Assembly: GCA_027014955.1 (NCBI GenBank)
Contig: JALWDA010000008.1
Span: forward strand, 1 to 59,869
Direction of reading: 5' to 3'
Origin: Desulfurococcales archaeon
GTDB taxonomy: Archaea > Thermoproteota > Thermoprotei_A > Sulfolobales > Fervidicoccaceae
Length of the DNA stretch: 59,869 bases
Part shown: one piece after another, positions 1 to 8,694 of the stretch
How positions within the stretch are numbered: position 1 is the first letter of the stretch
Layout: every line of letters starts with the position of its first letter
Made by a program: the position numbers and the translations under genes
The notes under the pieces: model-generated
The model's database searches: none
Seen by the model: only the letters and a program-made list of their open reading frames with translations
What the model was told of the DNA's origin: nothing

Positions 1-552
1 GGGCACGTCGTGTGCAACCATTATACGGGCAACGTCCTTCTTACGCTCGCTTTTACCCGACTGGGGAGTAGTCGTGGTCCATGCTCCCGGGGGAGTGGAG
101 CTACTCCTCTGTATCCCAGTGTTCATATATGCTTCGTTATCATACATTATGTAGATAATATTCTCATTACGCTCTGCCGCGCCGGAGAGTGAAGCCATGC
201 CTATATCAGCCGTGCCTCCGTCGCCAGCCCATACAATAACGTGTTTGTCGGCAGCACCTTTCTCGTCAAGGGCCCTCCGAAGACCACTAGCGACCGAGGC
301 GGCGGATGCGAAGGCCGTGTGTACTACTGTCGTTCTTATGCTCTGCCCCGGATAGGGGCCAAGCACAACGGAGCTGCACGACGCGGGCACGACTAGTATT
401 GCGTCGTCCCCCACAAGAGCGGCGAGGGTCTTAAGCCCTATCGGTATCGGGCAGCCGGGACAAGCTGTATCCCCGGGAAGCACGTGATGCCTCATCATCT
501 CAGGTCTAAGTACTGGCTTGTACCGCTTAGTGCTGGACAATAGCAAGCTCAC
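1..552 (-). CDS. porB: 2-oxoacid:ferredoxin oxidoreductase, beta subunit (partial, continues beyond left edge)
   Basis: Minus-strand frame not in the ORF track because it is open at the edge: ...RPEMMRHHVLPGDTACPGCPIPIGLKTLAALVGDDAILVVPASCSS...VWAGDGGTADIGMASLSGAAERNENIIYIMYDNEAYMNTG... (TPP motif GDGG..D). Start uncertain (GTG ~552 or ATG 498). Confidence 0.88.
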   Translation of the reverse strand, partial: MSLLLSSTKRYKPVLRPEMMRHHVLPGDTACPGCPIPIGLKTLAALVGDDAILVVPASCSSVVLGPYPGQSIRTTVVHTAFASAASVASGLRRALDEKGAADKHVIVWAGDGGTADIGMASLSGAAERNENIIYIMYDNEAYMNTGIQRSSSTPPGAWTTTTPQSGKSERKKDVARIMVAHDVP

Positions 553-1789
553 CTCCGTGGTACCACGCGATAGCGGGAAGTGGCTCCCCTCTTTCAATGG
601 TTTCCAAGACTCTCTCAGCTATCTTGCTGAAATCGTGACTCGTAACGTCGACTCCGCCAACTCCCGCTATGATTCCTATCGCGTCTCCCCTGAACCTTGC
701 CTTGAGCAAGCTCGCCACTACATCTGAATAAATTGGTCCCGAGGCCCCAAAGCTTATGGAGCGATCGAACACAATCACGCCCCTGGCATTACCCATTATG
801 TCGGCTATCCTGTCATAGGGGAAGGGGCGGTACAGCCTTATCCTCACAAGGCCCAAGGCAAATCCCCTTTCCCTTAGAAAGTCAACTGCATCCATAGCAT
901 CGCCGCTCCATGCACCCATAGTCACAAAGTAGTACTTTGCATCAGTACATCGATAACATTCCAACGGGCCACCATAGCTTCTTCCAAAAAGCTTTCCATA
1001 CTCCTTATCAACTTCCTCGAATACCAACCCGGCCCGCCTCAGCGACTTGTGCAGGTCAATGAACATTTCCTCGGTCTCCATGGGCCAAGTGAGACCGCCA
1101 ACGCCTAAAGGAAAACTGCCATCTACAACGTAGGGCTGTTTTCTCTCGCCAAGCCATTCTGCAACGTCGTCTTCGGCGGGGACCTCGACGGGCATGGCTG
1201 TATGTCCCAGAATGAAACCCTCGAGGCCGACCATAAAGGGCAGGAAGACTCTCTCATCTTCACTCACCTTGAACGCCTGGATTGTGAGGTCGAGGACCTC
1301 TTGATTGTCTCTTGCGAATGCCATAATCCACCCTGTATCCCGCTGGTCCATGAAGTCGGAATGGTCGGGCCATATGTTCCAGGGAGCTCCAATGGTCCTC
1401 GTCACAACCGCCATGACCCCTGGCACTCTTGCTCTGGAGAACCAATGGACCCATTCATGCATGTACAATAATCCATGACTACTCGTAGCGGTGAAGACCC
1501 TGGCACCTGCTAGAGCGGCACCGTACGCGACGGCTAGGGCACTGTGCTCCGACTCCACTCTAACCATCTGGGCCTTTAATTCGCCGCCTTCTATGTACTC
1601 GGAGAGCTTCTCAACTATACTAGTCTGGGGTGTTATCGGATAGGCAGACACAAGGTCGACACGGGCAAGCTTAACGGCGAGGGCGACAGCGTGATTACCA
1701 GTTAGGGTTACCTTTTCTCTGTAGAGGGCCCTAGGCTTGGACACCTTTGTTATCCCTCCTCTACCATTGTTATAGCATCGTGGGGACAT
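527..1789 (-). CDS. porA: 2-oxoacid (pyruvate):ferredoxin oxidoreductase alpha subunit
   Basis: TGNHAVALAVKLARVDLVSAYPITPQTSIVEKLSEYI...; POR alpha signature YPITPQT. Confidence 0.93.
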   Translation of the reverse strand: MSPRCYNNGRGGITKVSKPRALYREKVTLTGNHAVALAVKLARVDLVSAYPITPQTSIVEKLSEYIEGGELKAQMVRVESEHSALAVAYGAALAGARVFTATSSHGLLYMHEWVHWFSRARVPGVMAVVTRTIGAPWNIWPDHSDFMDQRDTGWIMAFARDNQEVLDLTIQAFKVSEDERVFLPFMVGLEGFILGHTAMPVEVPAEDDVAEWLGERKQPYVVDGSFPLGVGGLTWPMETEEMFIDLHKSLRRAGLVFEEVDKEYGKLFGRSYGGPLECYRCTDAKYYFVTMGAWSGDAMDAVDFLRERGFALGLVRIRLYRPFPYDRIADIMGNARGVIVFDRSISFGASGPIYSDVVASLLKARFRGDAIGIIAGVGGVDVTSHDFSKIAERVLETIERGEPLPAIAWYHGGELAIVQH

Positions 1790-2028
1790 ACGTTAGCACA
1801 TATTCCACAACCCTTACAGTACTCATAGTCGATTGACACACCCTCCTCTCTATCAACCCTAACAACATTTACGGGACAGTATATTTCACACAAGAAGCAC
1901 CTTACACACTTCTCATTGTCAACTATAGGCTTCTCCAGTCTCCAGCTACCCGTCTTCCCAGCAACACCAATCTCCGGGAAGGATATTGGTGCCTTGATGG
2001 ACAGAGCCAAATTACGGGAGTGAGACAC
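1750..2028 (-). CDS. porD: 2-oxoacid:ferredoxin oxidoreductase delta subunit (2x4Fe-4S ferredoxin)
   Basis: CVRCFLCEIYCPVNVV...CKGCGICANVCPHDAI; track ORF extends to 2124 but the GTG near 2028 fits the upstream gene end better. Confidence 0.88.
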   Translation of the reverse strand: MSHSRNLALSIKAPISFPEIGVAGKTGSWRLEKPIVDNEKCVRCFLCEIYCPVNVVRVDREEGVSIDYEYCKGCGICANVCPHDAITMVEEG

Positions 2029-2605
2029 TGAGGACCACCACCTCCCTTGTTTCCCTATAGCTCCTTTCAACGGCCTCCGCGTTGAGCCTTCCCAGCCTTC
2101 CCCCAAAATACTCAACAACCGCACGCTTAACAGAGTCTAGAGAAACCAAACCAGTGGCTCTAGAAAATGCGCCCAGAATAGCAGTATTGACAACAGGCCA
2201 TCCTGCAACTACTAGTCCAAGTTCGCGCGCGATTCTTGTGGCGTTTACAATAAATACTCTGCCAGCCCGTGTCCTCGAGATAAGCTTTGACAACCTTGGG
2301 TCTCTACGTTCAGTGTTAACAATAAGAATACCCCCCGCTCTCAAAGAGTATCTTTCTAGGATTTCGAGCTCGGCAAGCCTAGCGTCGAGTAGGACGACCA
2401 CGTCACCCTTTTCAAACATCCCATGCCTCCTTATAGGCCTGCTTGAGATGCGGACAAAGGCAGCAACAGGAGCACCTCTCCTTTCAGCGCCGAAGAATGG
2501 AAATCCTTGGGACTCCAGACCCTCTAGGCTAGCTGCAGCTGTGAGAAGTGTGGCTGACGTGACGGCACCCTGGCCTCCACGGCCTATTAATATGACTTCG
2601 GTCAA
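2012..2605 (-). CDS. porG: 2-oxoacid:ferredoxin oxidoreductase gamma subunit
   Basis: TEVILIGRGGQGAVTSATLLTAAASLEGLESQGFPFFGAERRGAPV; likely TTG start near 2605 (track start 2662). Confidence 0.9.
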   Translation of the reverse strand: MTEVILIGRGGQGAVTSATLLTAAASLEGLESQGFPFFGAERRGAPVAAFVRISSRPIRRHGMFEKGDVVVLLDARLAELEILERYSLRAGGILIVNTERRDPRLSKLISRTRAGRVFIVNATRIARELGLVVAGWPVVNTAILGAFSRATGLVSLDSVKRAVVEYFGGRLGRLNAEAVERSYRETREVVVLSVSLP

Positions 2606-2782
2606 CAATAGGCATACACCCCCAACTAGGAGGGCTGTTTCAGGCGCCCACCATGTTCCCATTATTCAATCAATTCGCAAAAAACTGAAAAATATTCAAA
2701 ATTAAAAAGTATAATTTATAACCTTAACGTTGTAAACCCTCTTTCAATAAATATTTCACACGACTAATATATAAACACTTTG

Positions 2783-3361
2783 TTACCTACCCGGCATCTT
2801 GAACAAGGATAACTTTAGAACGCGGTCGAGAATACGTTTACTCATACCCCATACTATACCGTCAGGAAAGACGTATGCCTCAACAACACGTCCCTTACCC
2901 GGGTGGAAGAGCCTATAGGGGCCGCGTATAAGTGACAGGGGGACCCACCAGGCATCGCTTAATTCGCTCCAAGAGATCCTAAGCTGGAGCCGCACAGGCA
3001 CTTTGCTTAGATACGCATACACTTCAAGTCCCGGCAAGGCTTGGGTTCTCTCCACGCCAAGGCTTCCTAAAACAACCACATGTTTGGGAGGTATGCCTGT
3101 CTCCTCGAAAGTCTCTCTTAAGGCCGCTACTAGGGGTGATTCGCCTCTCTTGACCCCGCCCCCAGGGAACCCCACATCACCGCTCCATGGGTCCCAGTGG
3201 GAGTTCCTTCTTTTTACAAGTAGTATATAGGTTCGCTTCGATACAGTAGTATAAATCACGTTTATCGCAGCTCTCAGGCTTCCTAGGCTTGATATGGTCT
3301 TCTCTATTTCAGTTGCTGGCCATTTTCCTTTCAAGAGGGATGTTTTGAATATAGTCTTCAT
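2783..3361 (-). CDS. NUDIX hydrolase (CoA diphosphatase-like)
   Basis: Nudix box GGGVKRGESPLVAALRETFEETGI. Confidence 0.88.
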   Translation of the reverse strand: MKTIFKTSLLKGKWPATEIEKTISSLGSLRAAINVIYTTVSKRTYILLVKRRNSHWDPWSGDVGFPGGGVKRGESPLVAALRETFEETGIPPKHVVVLGSLGVERTQALPGLEVYAYLSKVPVRLQLRISWSELSDAWWVPLSLIRGPYRLFHPGKGRVVEAYVFPDGIVWGMSKRILDRVLKLSLFKMPGR

Positions 3362-3492
3362 AGTACATTCTCATCCCTGGAGAGATGGGTGGATTTCCGG
3401 GGGCTTTCTTTTTCAATCCATTCCCTATATAAATAAAAGCACTCTCGACGGGTTAGATCTTGAGAAATAATCGTCGTGTTACTTGAAAAAAA

Positions 3493-4794
3493 TTACAGAC
3501 CTAGAAGAAGTTCGAGGGGTTCTTCCAAGTATCTTTTCACAGTTTTCAAGAACATTGCTGCCTGAGCACCGTCAGTGACTCTATGGTCGAACGTTATGCT
3601 TAGGGTCATGCACTTCTTGAAAATCACTCCCCCATCTCTGCCAGGAGATGCTACGTCCCTGAGGCGCCCCACTCCCAATATCCCGGCGTGACCAGGGAAT
3701 ATTATCGGTGCGAAATAGTCTATGTCATACATGCCTAGATTGGACACGCTGAAGGTAGAGCCCTCAACATCTTCTATGGACAGGTTACCTTCTCTCGCCT
3801 TCCTGGAAAGCTCCTCTATTTCCCTGGATATAACGCCTATATTCTTCTTATCTGCATGTTTGACAACTGGCACAATTAGCCCATCTTCAAGGGCCACAGC
3901 TACGCCTATATTTATGTCATCATACATGATAATCTTTCCATCAATCATTCCCGCGTTCATGTAAGGGTGCTTGACCAGTGCTTCCGCAACAGCCTTTACC
4001 ACGAAGGCTGTTATGCTAGGCCTTTTTTCCTTTGCAATCATGCCTCTAAGCTCAACAAGCTTATCAACGCAGACATCCATGAACAGTGTGGTGTGAATCG
4101 CTTGTGAGTACGACTTGTACAAGTTCGAGGCTATGCGCGCCCTCATCGGGGACGGTTCCACCACTCGTCCCTTGACAGGTCCCACCTGGGTAACTTCCTC
4201 CGAAGGTAACTTCATGAGACCAGTAGGGGCTACTGCCTCAGCCTTCTTCTCCGTAGCCTCCGCCTCCTCAAGGTACCTTTTCACGTCCTGCTCGGTCACC
4301 ATGCCCCTAGGACCCGTGCCCTTTACCTTGGACAGGTCTATCCCATACCGGGCGGCTAGCCTCCTCGCAGCCGGAGTGGCTTTGGGTCTTTTGCTTAAAC
4401 CAGTGGCGACGGAAGCCGTGGCTATGATGGGTTGTCTCTCTGGAGGCGTGATAGCCTTACTCTCAACCCCTTCTCCCACAGGCTCCTCTGACACTGCTTT
4501 GGACGAAGCTGATTCCCTACGGTTCTTTTCTAGCTCTTCTAGACTCTCCACTATTATTGCAATAACTTGCCCGACTGGCACCTCGTCGCCAGGGTTCGCC
4601 AGTATCTTGGCTACTATCCCCGAGGCAGGAGACTTCACCTCATTGGTTATCTTTTCGGTCTCTACAACCAGAAGCGTTTCCCCTTCTTCGACTTTGTCGC
4701 CCTCCTTCTTTTTCCACTCAACTATTCTTCCCGCCTCCATTGTCAGTCCCAGTTTGGGCATCTTGACTTCTACCGGCACGCTGCTCACCCCCAT
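3493..4794 (-). CDS. 2-oxoacid dehydrogenase complex E2 (dihydrolipoamide acyltransferase)
   Basis: N-terminal lipoyl domain (VVETEKITNEVKSPASG), peripheral subunit-binding domain (TPAARRLAARYGIDLSKVKGTGPRGMVTEQDV), catalytic DHRVTDG. Confidence 0.95.
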   Translation of the reverse strand: MGVSSVPVEVKMPKLGLTMEAGRIVEWKKKEGDKVEEGETLLVVETEKITNEVKSPASGIVAKILANPGDEVPVGQVIAIIVESLEELEKNRRESASSKAVSEEPVGEGVESKAITPPERQPIIATASVATGLSKRPKATPAARRLAARYGIDLSKVKGTGPRGMVTEQDVKRYLEEAEATEKKAEAVAPTGLMKLPSEEVTQVGPVKGRVVEPSPMRARIASNLYKSYSQAIHTTLFMDVCVDKLVELRGMIAKEKRPSITAFVVKAVAEALVKHPYMNAGMIDGKIIMYDDINIGVAVALEDGLIVPVVKHADKKNIGVISREIEELSRKAREGNLSIEDVEGSTFSVSNLGMYDIDYFAPIIFPGHAGILGVGRLRDVASPGRDGGVIFKKCMTLSITFDHRVTDGAQAAMFLKTVKRYLEEPLELLLGL

Positions 4795-6791
4795 GGTAGT
4801 TTTCCTATCACTTTGAGGGCCATGTCGACTATCTTGTCGCGATTGGGCAACACGTACTGTTCCATGGGGGGACTAAAGGGTATGGGTGCGTGAAGCGTAT
4901 TAAGTCTGGCAGGCACCGAGTCAATATACTCTATAGCTTCCTCCATGGCGGTTGTTATGACCTCAGACGCTATGCTTGCCGGGGCCCAGCCTTCGTCAAC
5001 CACCAGTATTCTACCCGTCTTCGAAACGGAGTCGCGTATGGCTTCTCGGTCCAATGGATACAGTGTTCTTAAATCAATAACCTCTGCAGAGACTCCATGT
5101 TTATCCTCTAGGACCTTCGCAGCCGCTAGGGCCTCGTGGACCATGTATGAATAGGACACAATGGTTATGTCATCTCCCTTTCTCTTCACGTCAGCCTTGC
5201 CAAGGGGGATAACATAGTCGTGCTCGGGAACAGGCCCTCTCATACGATACAGTTTCTTGTGCTCATAGAAGAGAACGGCATTACCGTCCCTCAAAGAGGA
5301 GAGAAACAGCCCCTTAGCATCATAGGGTGTACTTGGAGCGACGACCTTTACTCCGGGGTGATTAGCAAACATTGACGCATTGGTTGAAGAATGCTGAGCG
5401 GCAGCAGAGACCCCGGCTCCCATAGCCGACCTTATTACAACTGGTATAGCATCAATCTGACCACCCGTCATATACCTGAGCTTGGCCGCATGGTTAAGGA
5501 TAGCGTCCATGGGAAGATATAGGAAGTCGGAGAACCTGTGCTCAACCACCACTCTTAACCCCATTATAGCAGCCCCTATGGCAACCAAGGTGAAACCCTG
5601 CTCGGCAATCGGTGTGTCAATTACGCGGATGTCCGCCCCATATTTTTCGGCCAATCCCCTCGTGACGCCCCATACGCCGGCAGAGACCACATCCTCTCCC
5701 AACACGATTACGTTAGGATCTCTCCCCATCTCATGATCCAGGGCTTCCCTAACTGCCTCGACAAATGTTATTACGCGTCCCTCACCTGGCCCTGGGTCCA
5801 CAGGGTCCTCAAAGGGGACAAGCCTCCCCTCATAATATACGTTATTGAGTGCCTCGTGTCCCTCGGGATAGGGACTTGACCGCGCGTATTCGACTGCGTC
5901 TATAATTATGTCCTCAACCTCCTTACGCAGGGCCCTATCCTCCTCTTCTGTAATCAAGCCCTCCTCCAACAACCTATTCCTAAACTTTTCAACAGGATCG
6001 TTCTTCTCAAGCCACTCCTCAACCTCACCTGGTTTCCTATAGTGCTGCGGGTCTCCCTCAAAGTGTCCCCTAACCCTGAAAGCGACCGCCTCTAGGAAAC
6101 GGGGTCCCTCTCCCCTCCTTATCTCGTCTACAAGGCTGCTTGCAGCCCTGTATACCTCCACAGGGTCGGTTCCATCAACCTTCAGCCCCTTCATGCCATA
6201 GGCCTTCACTCTCTCTACAGCATCTTTGACAGGGCTGGTTTTATTGAACCTTATTGTTGCCGCATACTGGTTGTTCTCGCAGACGTATAGTATTGGCAGG
6301 TTCCATATCGACGCCATGGTCAGGCTCTCATGGAAGGCCCCTATGTTCGTGGCCCCGTCCCCGAAAAATGAGGCGACAATGCTTTTGCTCTTCTTGTATT
6401 TGAGTGCCAGGGCAGCTCCTGTTGCGATCCCTATGCCACTCCCCACTATTCCGTTTGCTCCAATTATCCCCCTGCTCATTTGTGCAGCGTGCATAGAACC
6501 CCCGTATCCCTTGTTAAGCCCGGTTTTTTTCCCATACAATTCCGCCATCAGTCTCCGTATATCTGCGCCTTTTGCTATCAAATGGCCGTGGCCTCTGTGG
6601 GTGCTCATGATGTAGTCGTCGTCTCTCAGAGCGGCCATGACTCCGGCTGCAATGGCTTCTTCTCCTATGTACAAGTGCACGAACCCTGGTATCTCGGATG
6701 CTGCGAACTTGTCCCTAACAGTCTCCTCAAACCGCCTTATGAGTAGCATGGTCCTATAAAGGGACTTAGCAAGGCTGGAGGAGATATTCAC
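4785..6791 (-). CDS. 2-oxoacid dehydrogenase E1, fused alpha-beta
   Basis: E1 alpha half (GDGATNIGAFHESLTMASIWNLPILYVCENNQYA) followed in frame by E1 beta half (ITFVEAVREALDHEMGRDPNVIVLGEDV...); 668 aa. Confidence 0.93.
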   Translation of the reverse strand: MNISSSLAKSLYRTMLLIRRFEETVRDKFAASEIPGFVHLYIGEEAIAAGVMAALRDDDYIMSTHRGHGHLIAKGADIRRLMAELYGKKTGLNKGYGGSMHAAQMSRGIIGANGIVGSGIGIATGAALALKYKKSKSIVASFFGDGATNIGAFHESLTMASIWNLPILYVCENNQYAATIRFNKTSPVKDAVERVKAYGMKGLKVDGTDPVEVYRAASSLVDEIRRGEGPRFLEAVAFRVRGHFEGDPQHYRKPGEVEEWLEKNDPVEKFRNRLLEEGLITEEEDRALRKEVEDIIIDAVEYARSSPYPEGHEALNNVYYEGRLVPFEDPVDPGPGEGRVITFVEAVREALDHEMGRDPNVIVLGEDVVSAGVWGVTRGLAEKYGADIRVIDTPIAEQGFTLVAIGAAIMGLRVVVEHRFSDFLYLPMDAILNHAAKLRYMTGGQIDAIPVVIRSAMGAGVSAAAQHSSTNASMFANHPGVKVVAPSTPYDAKGLFLSSLRDGNAVLFYEHKKLYRMRGPVPEHDYVIPLGKADVKRKGDDITIVSYSYMVHEALAAAKVLEDKHGVSAEVIDLRTLYPLDREAIRDSVSKTGRILVVDEGWAPASIASEVITTAMEEAIEYIDSVPARLNTLHAPIPFSPPMEQYVLPNRDKIVDMALKVIGKLPWG

Positions 6792-6870
6792 TCTGGGTCA
6801 CCTAAGGTTTGCTGATAATGAGCGAGGTTTGCTACTATGGGGTTCGGGGATTCATTATTTATAGTTTAAA

Positions 6871-6882
6871 GTCAATATTGAC
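6871..6882. promoter_or_regulatory. Perfect 12-nt palindrome GTCAATATTGAC next to TATA-like ttatttatag, putative operator
   Basis: Direct reading; 14 nt upstream of the ATG at 6897. Confidence 0.45.
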
Positions 6883-6896
6883 GATAATGTGATAAA

Positions 6897-7754
6897 ATGG
6901 ATGCGAAAATCCACGACATTACTGCTCCCATTTGTATTAACAGGGGCAAAGTCAACATACCAAGGCCCCGTGCGCTAGAGTTCGACATACGGGAAGTGGG
7001 ACACGACCTTATACTAGGAAAGGGGAATCCCGTAAAATACCTGAGCAACATACTTACAATAAACCTACACATGGCCACACATTATGACCTACCCTCGACC
7101 TTCGGCTACCGCAATTTCCCAGTGTCGCACATAACTCCCCAGCTCTTCGTGAGGAGGGCCGTCATAGTAGACGCTTATGTGAGCCCGAACAGGGTCAAGC
7201 CCCTAAAGAGAAAAGACCTAAACCTAACCCCGAGGCTTGAGAAAGAGTTCACAGAAGCGCCTCCCAACGACAAACCCGCACTAATACTGAGGACGGGAAT
7301 GTACAGGCATTGGTGCAGGGATCCTGACAAGTACATGAGGTTCCCCGGCCTATCTAAAGACCTCATAGAATGGATAGCGGGGGACCTAGAGCCGCCAATA
7401 GTAGCTATAGACGCTATATCTATAGACCGTACAATGGAATACCGGACAACAAACATGTACCCCTATGTCGAGGAAGAGTTTCTACTACAAGTCAGGAAAC
7501 AGGAAAACCTGAGTCTACTAAACCACGACGTCCTCCTCCGCAAAGGCATACTAATACTGGAGAACATATATCCCGAGACACTACCACAGTCAATGTCAAC
7601 CGGCCTACTAATTGCGCCTCCCATATTCAGGTTCGACTGCAAAGATGATTGCAACATCCATGCCATACCAGCCAGGCCCCTACTCGCAGAACCCTCGCCG
7701 GAGGCCGACGAGCTCATAAGAATTCTTAGAGACATAAAAAGGATGATAGCATGA
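6897..7754 (+). CDS. Cyclase family protein (kynurenine formamidase-like metal hydrolase)
   Basis: HMATHYDLP matches the HxxxHxD metal motif of the family. Confidence 0.72.
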   Translation: MDAKIHDITAPICINRGKVNIPRPRALEFDIREVGHDLILGKGNPVKYLSNILTINLHMATHYDLPSTFGYRNFPVSHITPQLFVRRAVIVDAYVSPNRVKPLKRKDLNLTPRLEKEFTEAPPNDKPALILRTGMYRHWCRDPDKYMRFPGLSKDLIEWIAGDLEPPIVAIDAISIDRTMEYRTTNMYPYVEEEFLLQVRKQENLSLLNHDVLLRKGILILENIYPETLPQSMSTGLLIAPPIFRFDCKDDCNIHAIPARPLLAEPSPEADELIRILRDIKRMIA

Positions 7755-8557
7755 CTGATAAGCATGTAAAGCAGTTGTCTGCACACCAATTGTTTAAGGC
7801 CCTAGGGCACCCCATTAGAATGCTGATTATCTGGATCATGTTAGACGGGCAGTCCTTTACCAAGAACCAGATATACGATACGATAGGCACCCTAGTCCCA
7901 CAGACCACGAGGGACCAGATAGATAGGCAGTTGAGGATGCTAGAAAAGTACAGCGTCGTGGAAAAAGTGCCCTCACCTAGAAAAAACGAGCCTGGACGGG
8001 CCCCCTATTCCTACAGGCTCTCTGAGGCCTCTAGGGCCTTTTATAAAAAACTTGTAGACGCGTTAAACCTAGCGGTGGGTAATAATAGGCATCACACTGC
8101 AAAGCAAGGTCCTAAAGTCATAGCGCTCCTTGACAGGATTGAAACAGGACTCTACCTCTCAGGCCCCAGAGGAGCATCTCTAATAAAAAGCTCTCTGAAG
8201 GGCTTATCAGAGGTCCTCTCCCTTGTGGAAATTAGTCATAGGAGAAAACTGATTGGAACCCTGCCATTTTCATGCGAGGAAGCCCAGGGCCTCATAAGAA
8301 GTCCCATGTTTAAGTCACTTTTGCATAAAATACCCAGGGAAAGGCTGGAAAGAATATTTTTATCAGAATCAATACACTCTCCAGAAGACGCTGAGAGAAT
8401 CATTAGTGGCCAATGTAGTTGCAACAGTTGTGAGGAATTGGCAGTAAGGGTCGTTCAAGCTATTCTCAATTACCTTGTATTGGTCGAAAAAATAGAAAAC
8501 AGCGTAATAAACGTTCTAAGGCTGGAGGTCATCGCCTACAACATGCAACGTCCGTGA
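7751..8557 (+). CDS. HTH transcriptional regulator (ArsR-like winged helix)
   Basis: LFKALGHPIRMLIIWIMLDGQSFTKNQIYDTIG...RQLRMLEKYSVVEK; 4-nt overlap with upstream gene. Confidence 0.72.
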   Translation: MTDKHVKQLSAHQLFKALGHPIRMLIIWIMLDGQSFTKNQIYDTIGTLVPQTTRDQIDRQLRMLEKYSVVEKVPSPRKNEPGRAPYSYRLSEASRAFYKKLVDALNLAVGNNRHHTAKQGPKVIALLDRIETGLYLSGPRGASLIKSSLKGLSEVLSLVEISHRRKLIGTLPFSCEEAQGLIRSPMFKSLLHKIPRERLERIFLSESIHSPEDAERIISGQCSCNSCEELAVRVVQAILNYLVLVEKIENSVINVLRLEVIAYNMQRP

Positions 8558-8631
8558 CTTTTTAGTCATTAGTGTCTTTTTTCTAATCAAAACTTTTTTA
8601 ATAACAATTCCAGACCTGTATTTACAACGAA

Positions 8632-8647
8632 TAACACTAAAGTGTTA
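8632..8647. promoter_or_regulatory. Inverted repeat TAACACT-AA-AGTGTTA abutting TATA-like cttttataaaaa, putative operator/promoter of TRAP operon
   Basis: Direct reading; 48 nt upstream of GTG start 8695. Confidence 0.5.
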
Positions 8648-8694
8648 CTTTTATAAAAAACCCATAAACCCACAAGAGTGGGCAAGGTGGAAAC

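Noticed and set aside
2082-2705. 207-aa plus-strand ORF opposite porG (and similar long antisense ORFs such as 4115-4816, 5482-5736, 6226-6615, 26238-26612)
   Set aside because: They are antisense to well-conserved genes, and composition is consistent with shadow ORFs; no recognisable domains.
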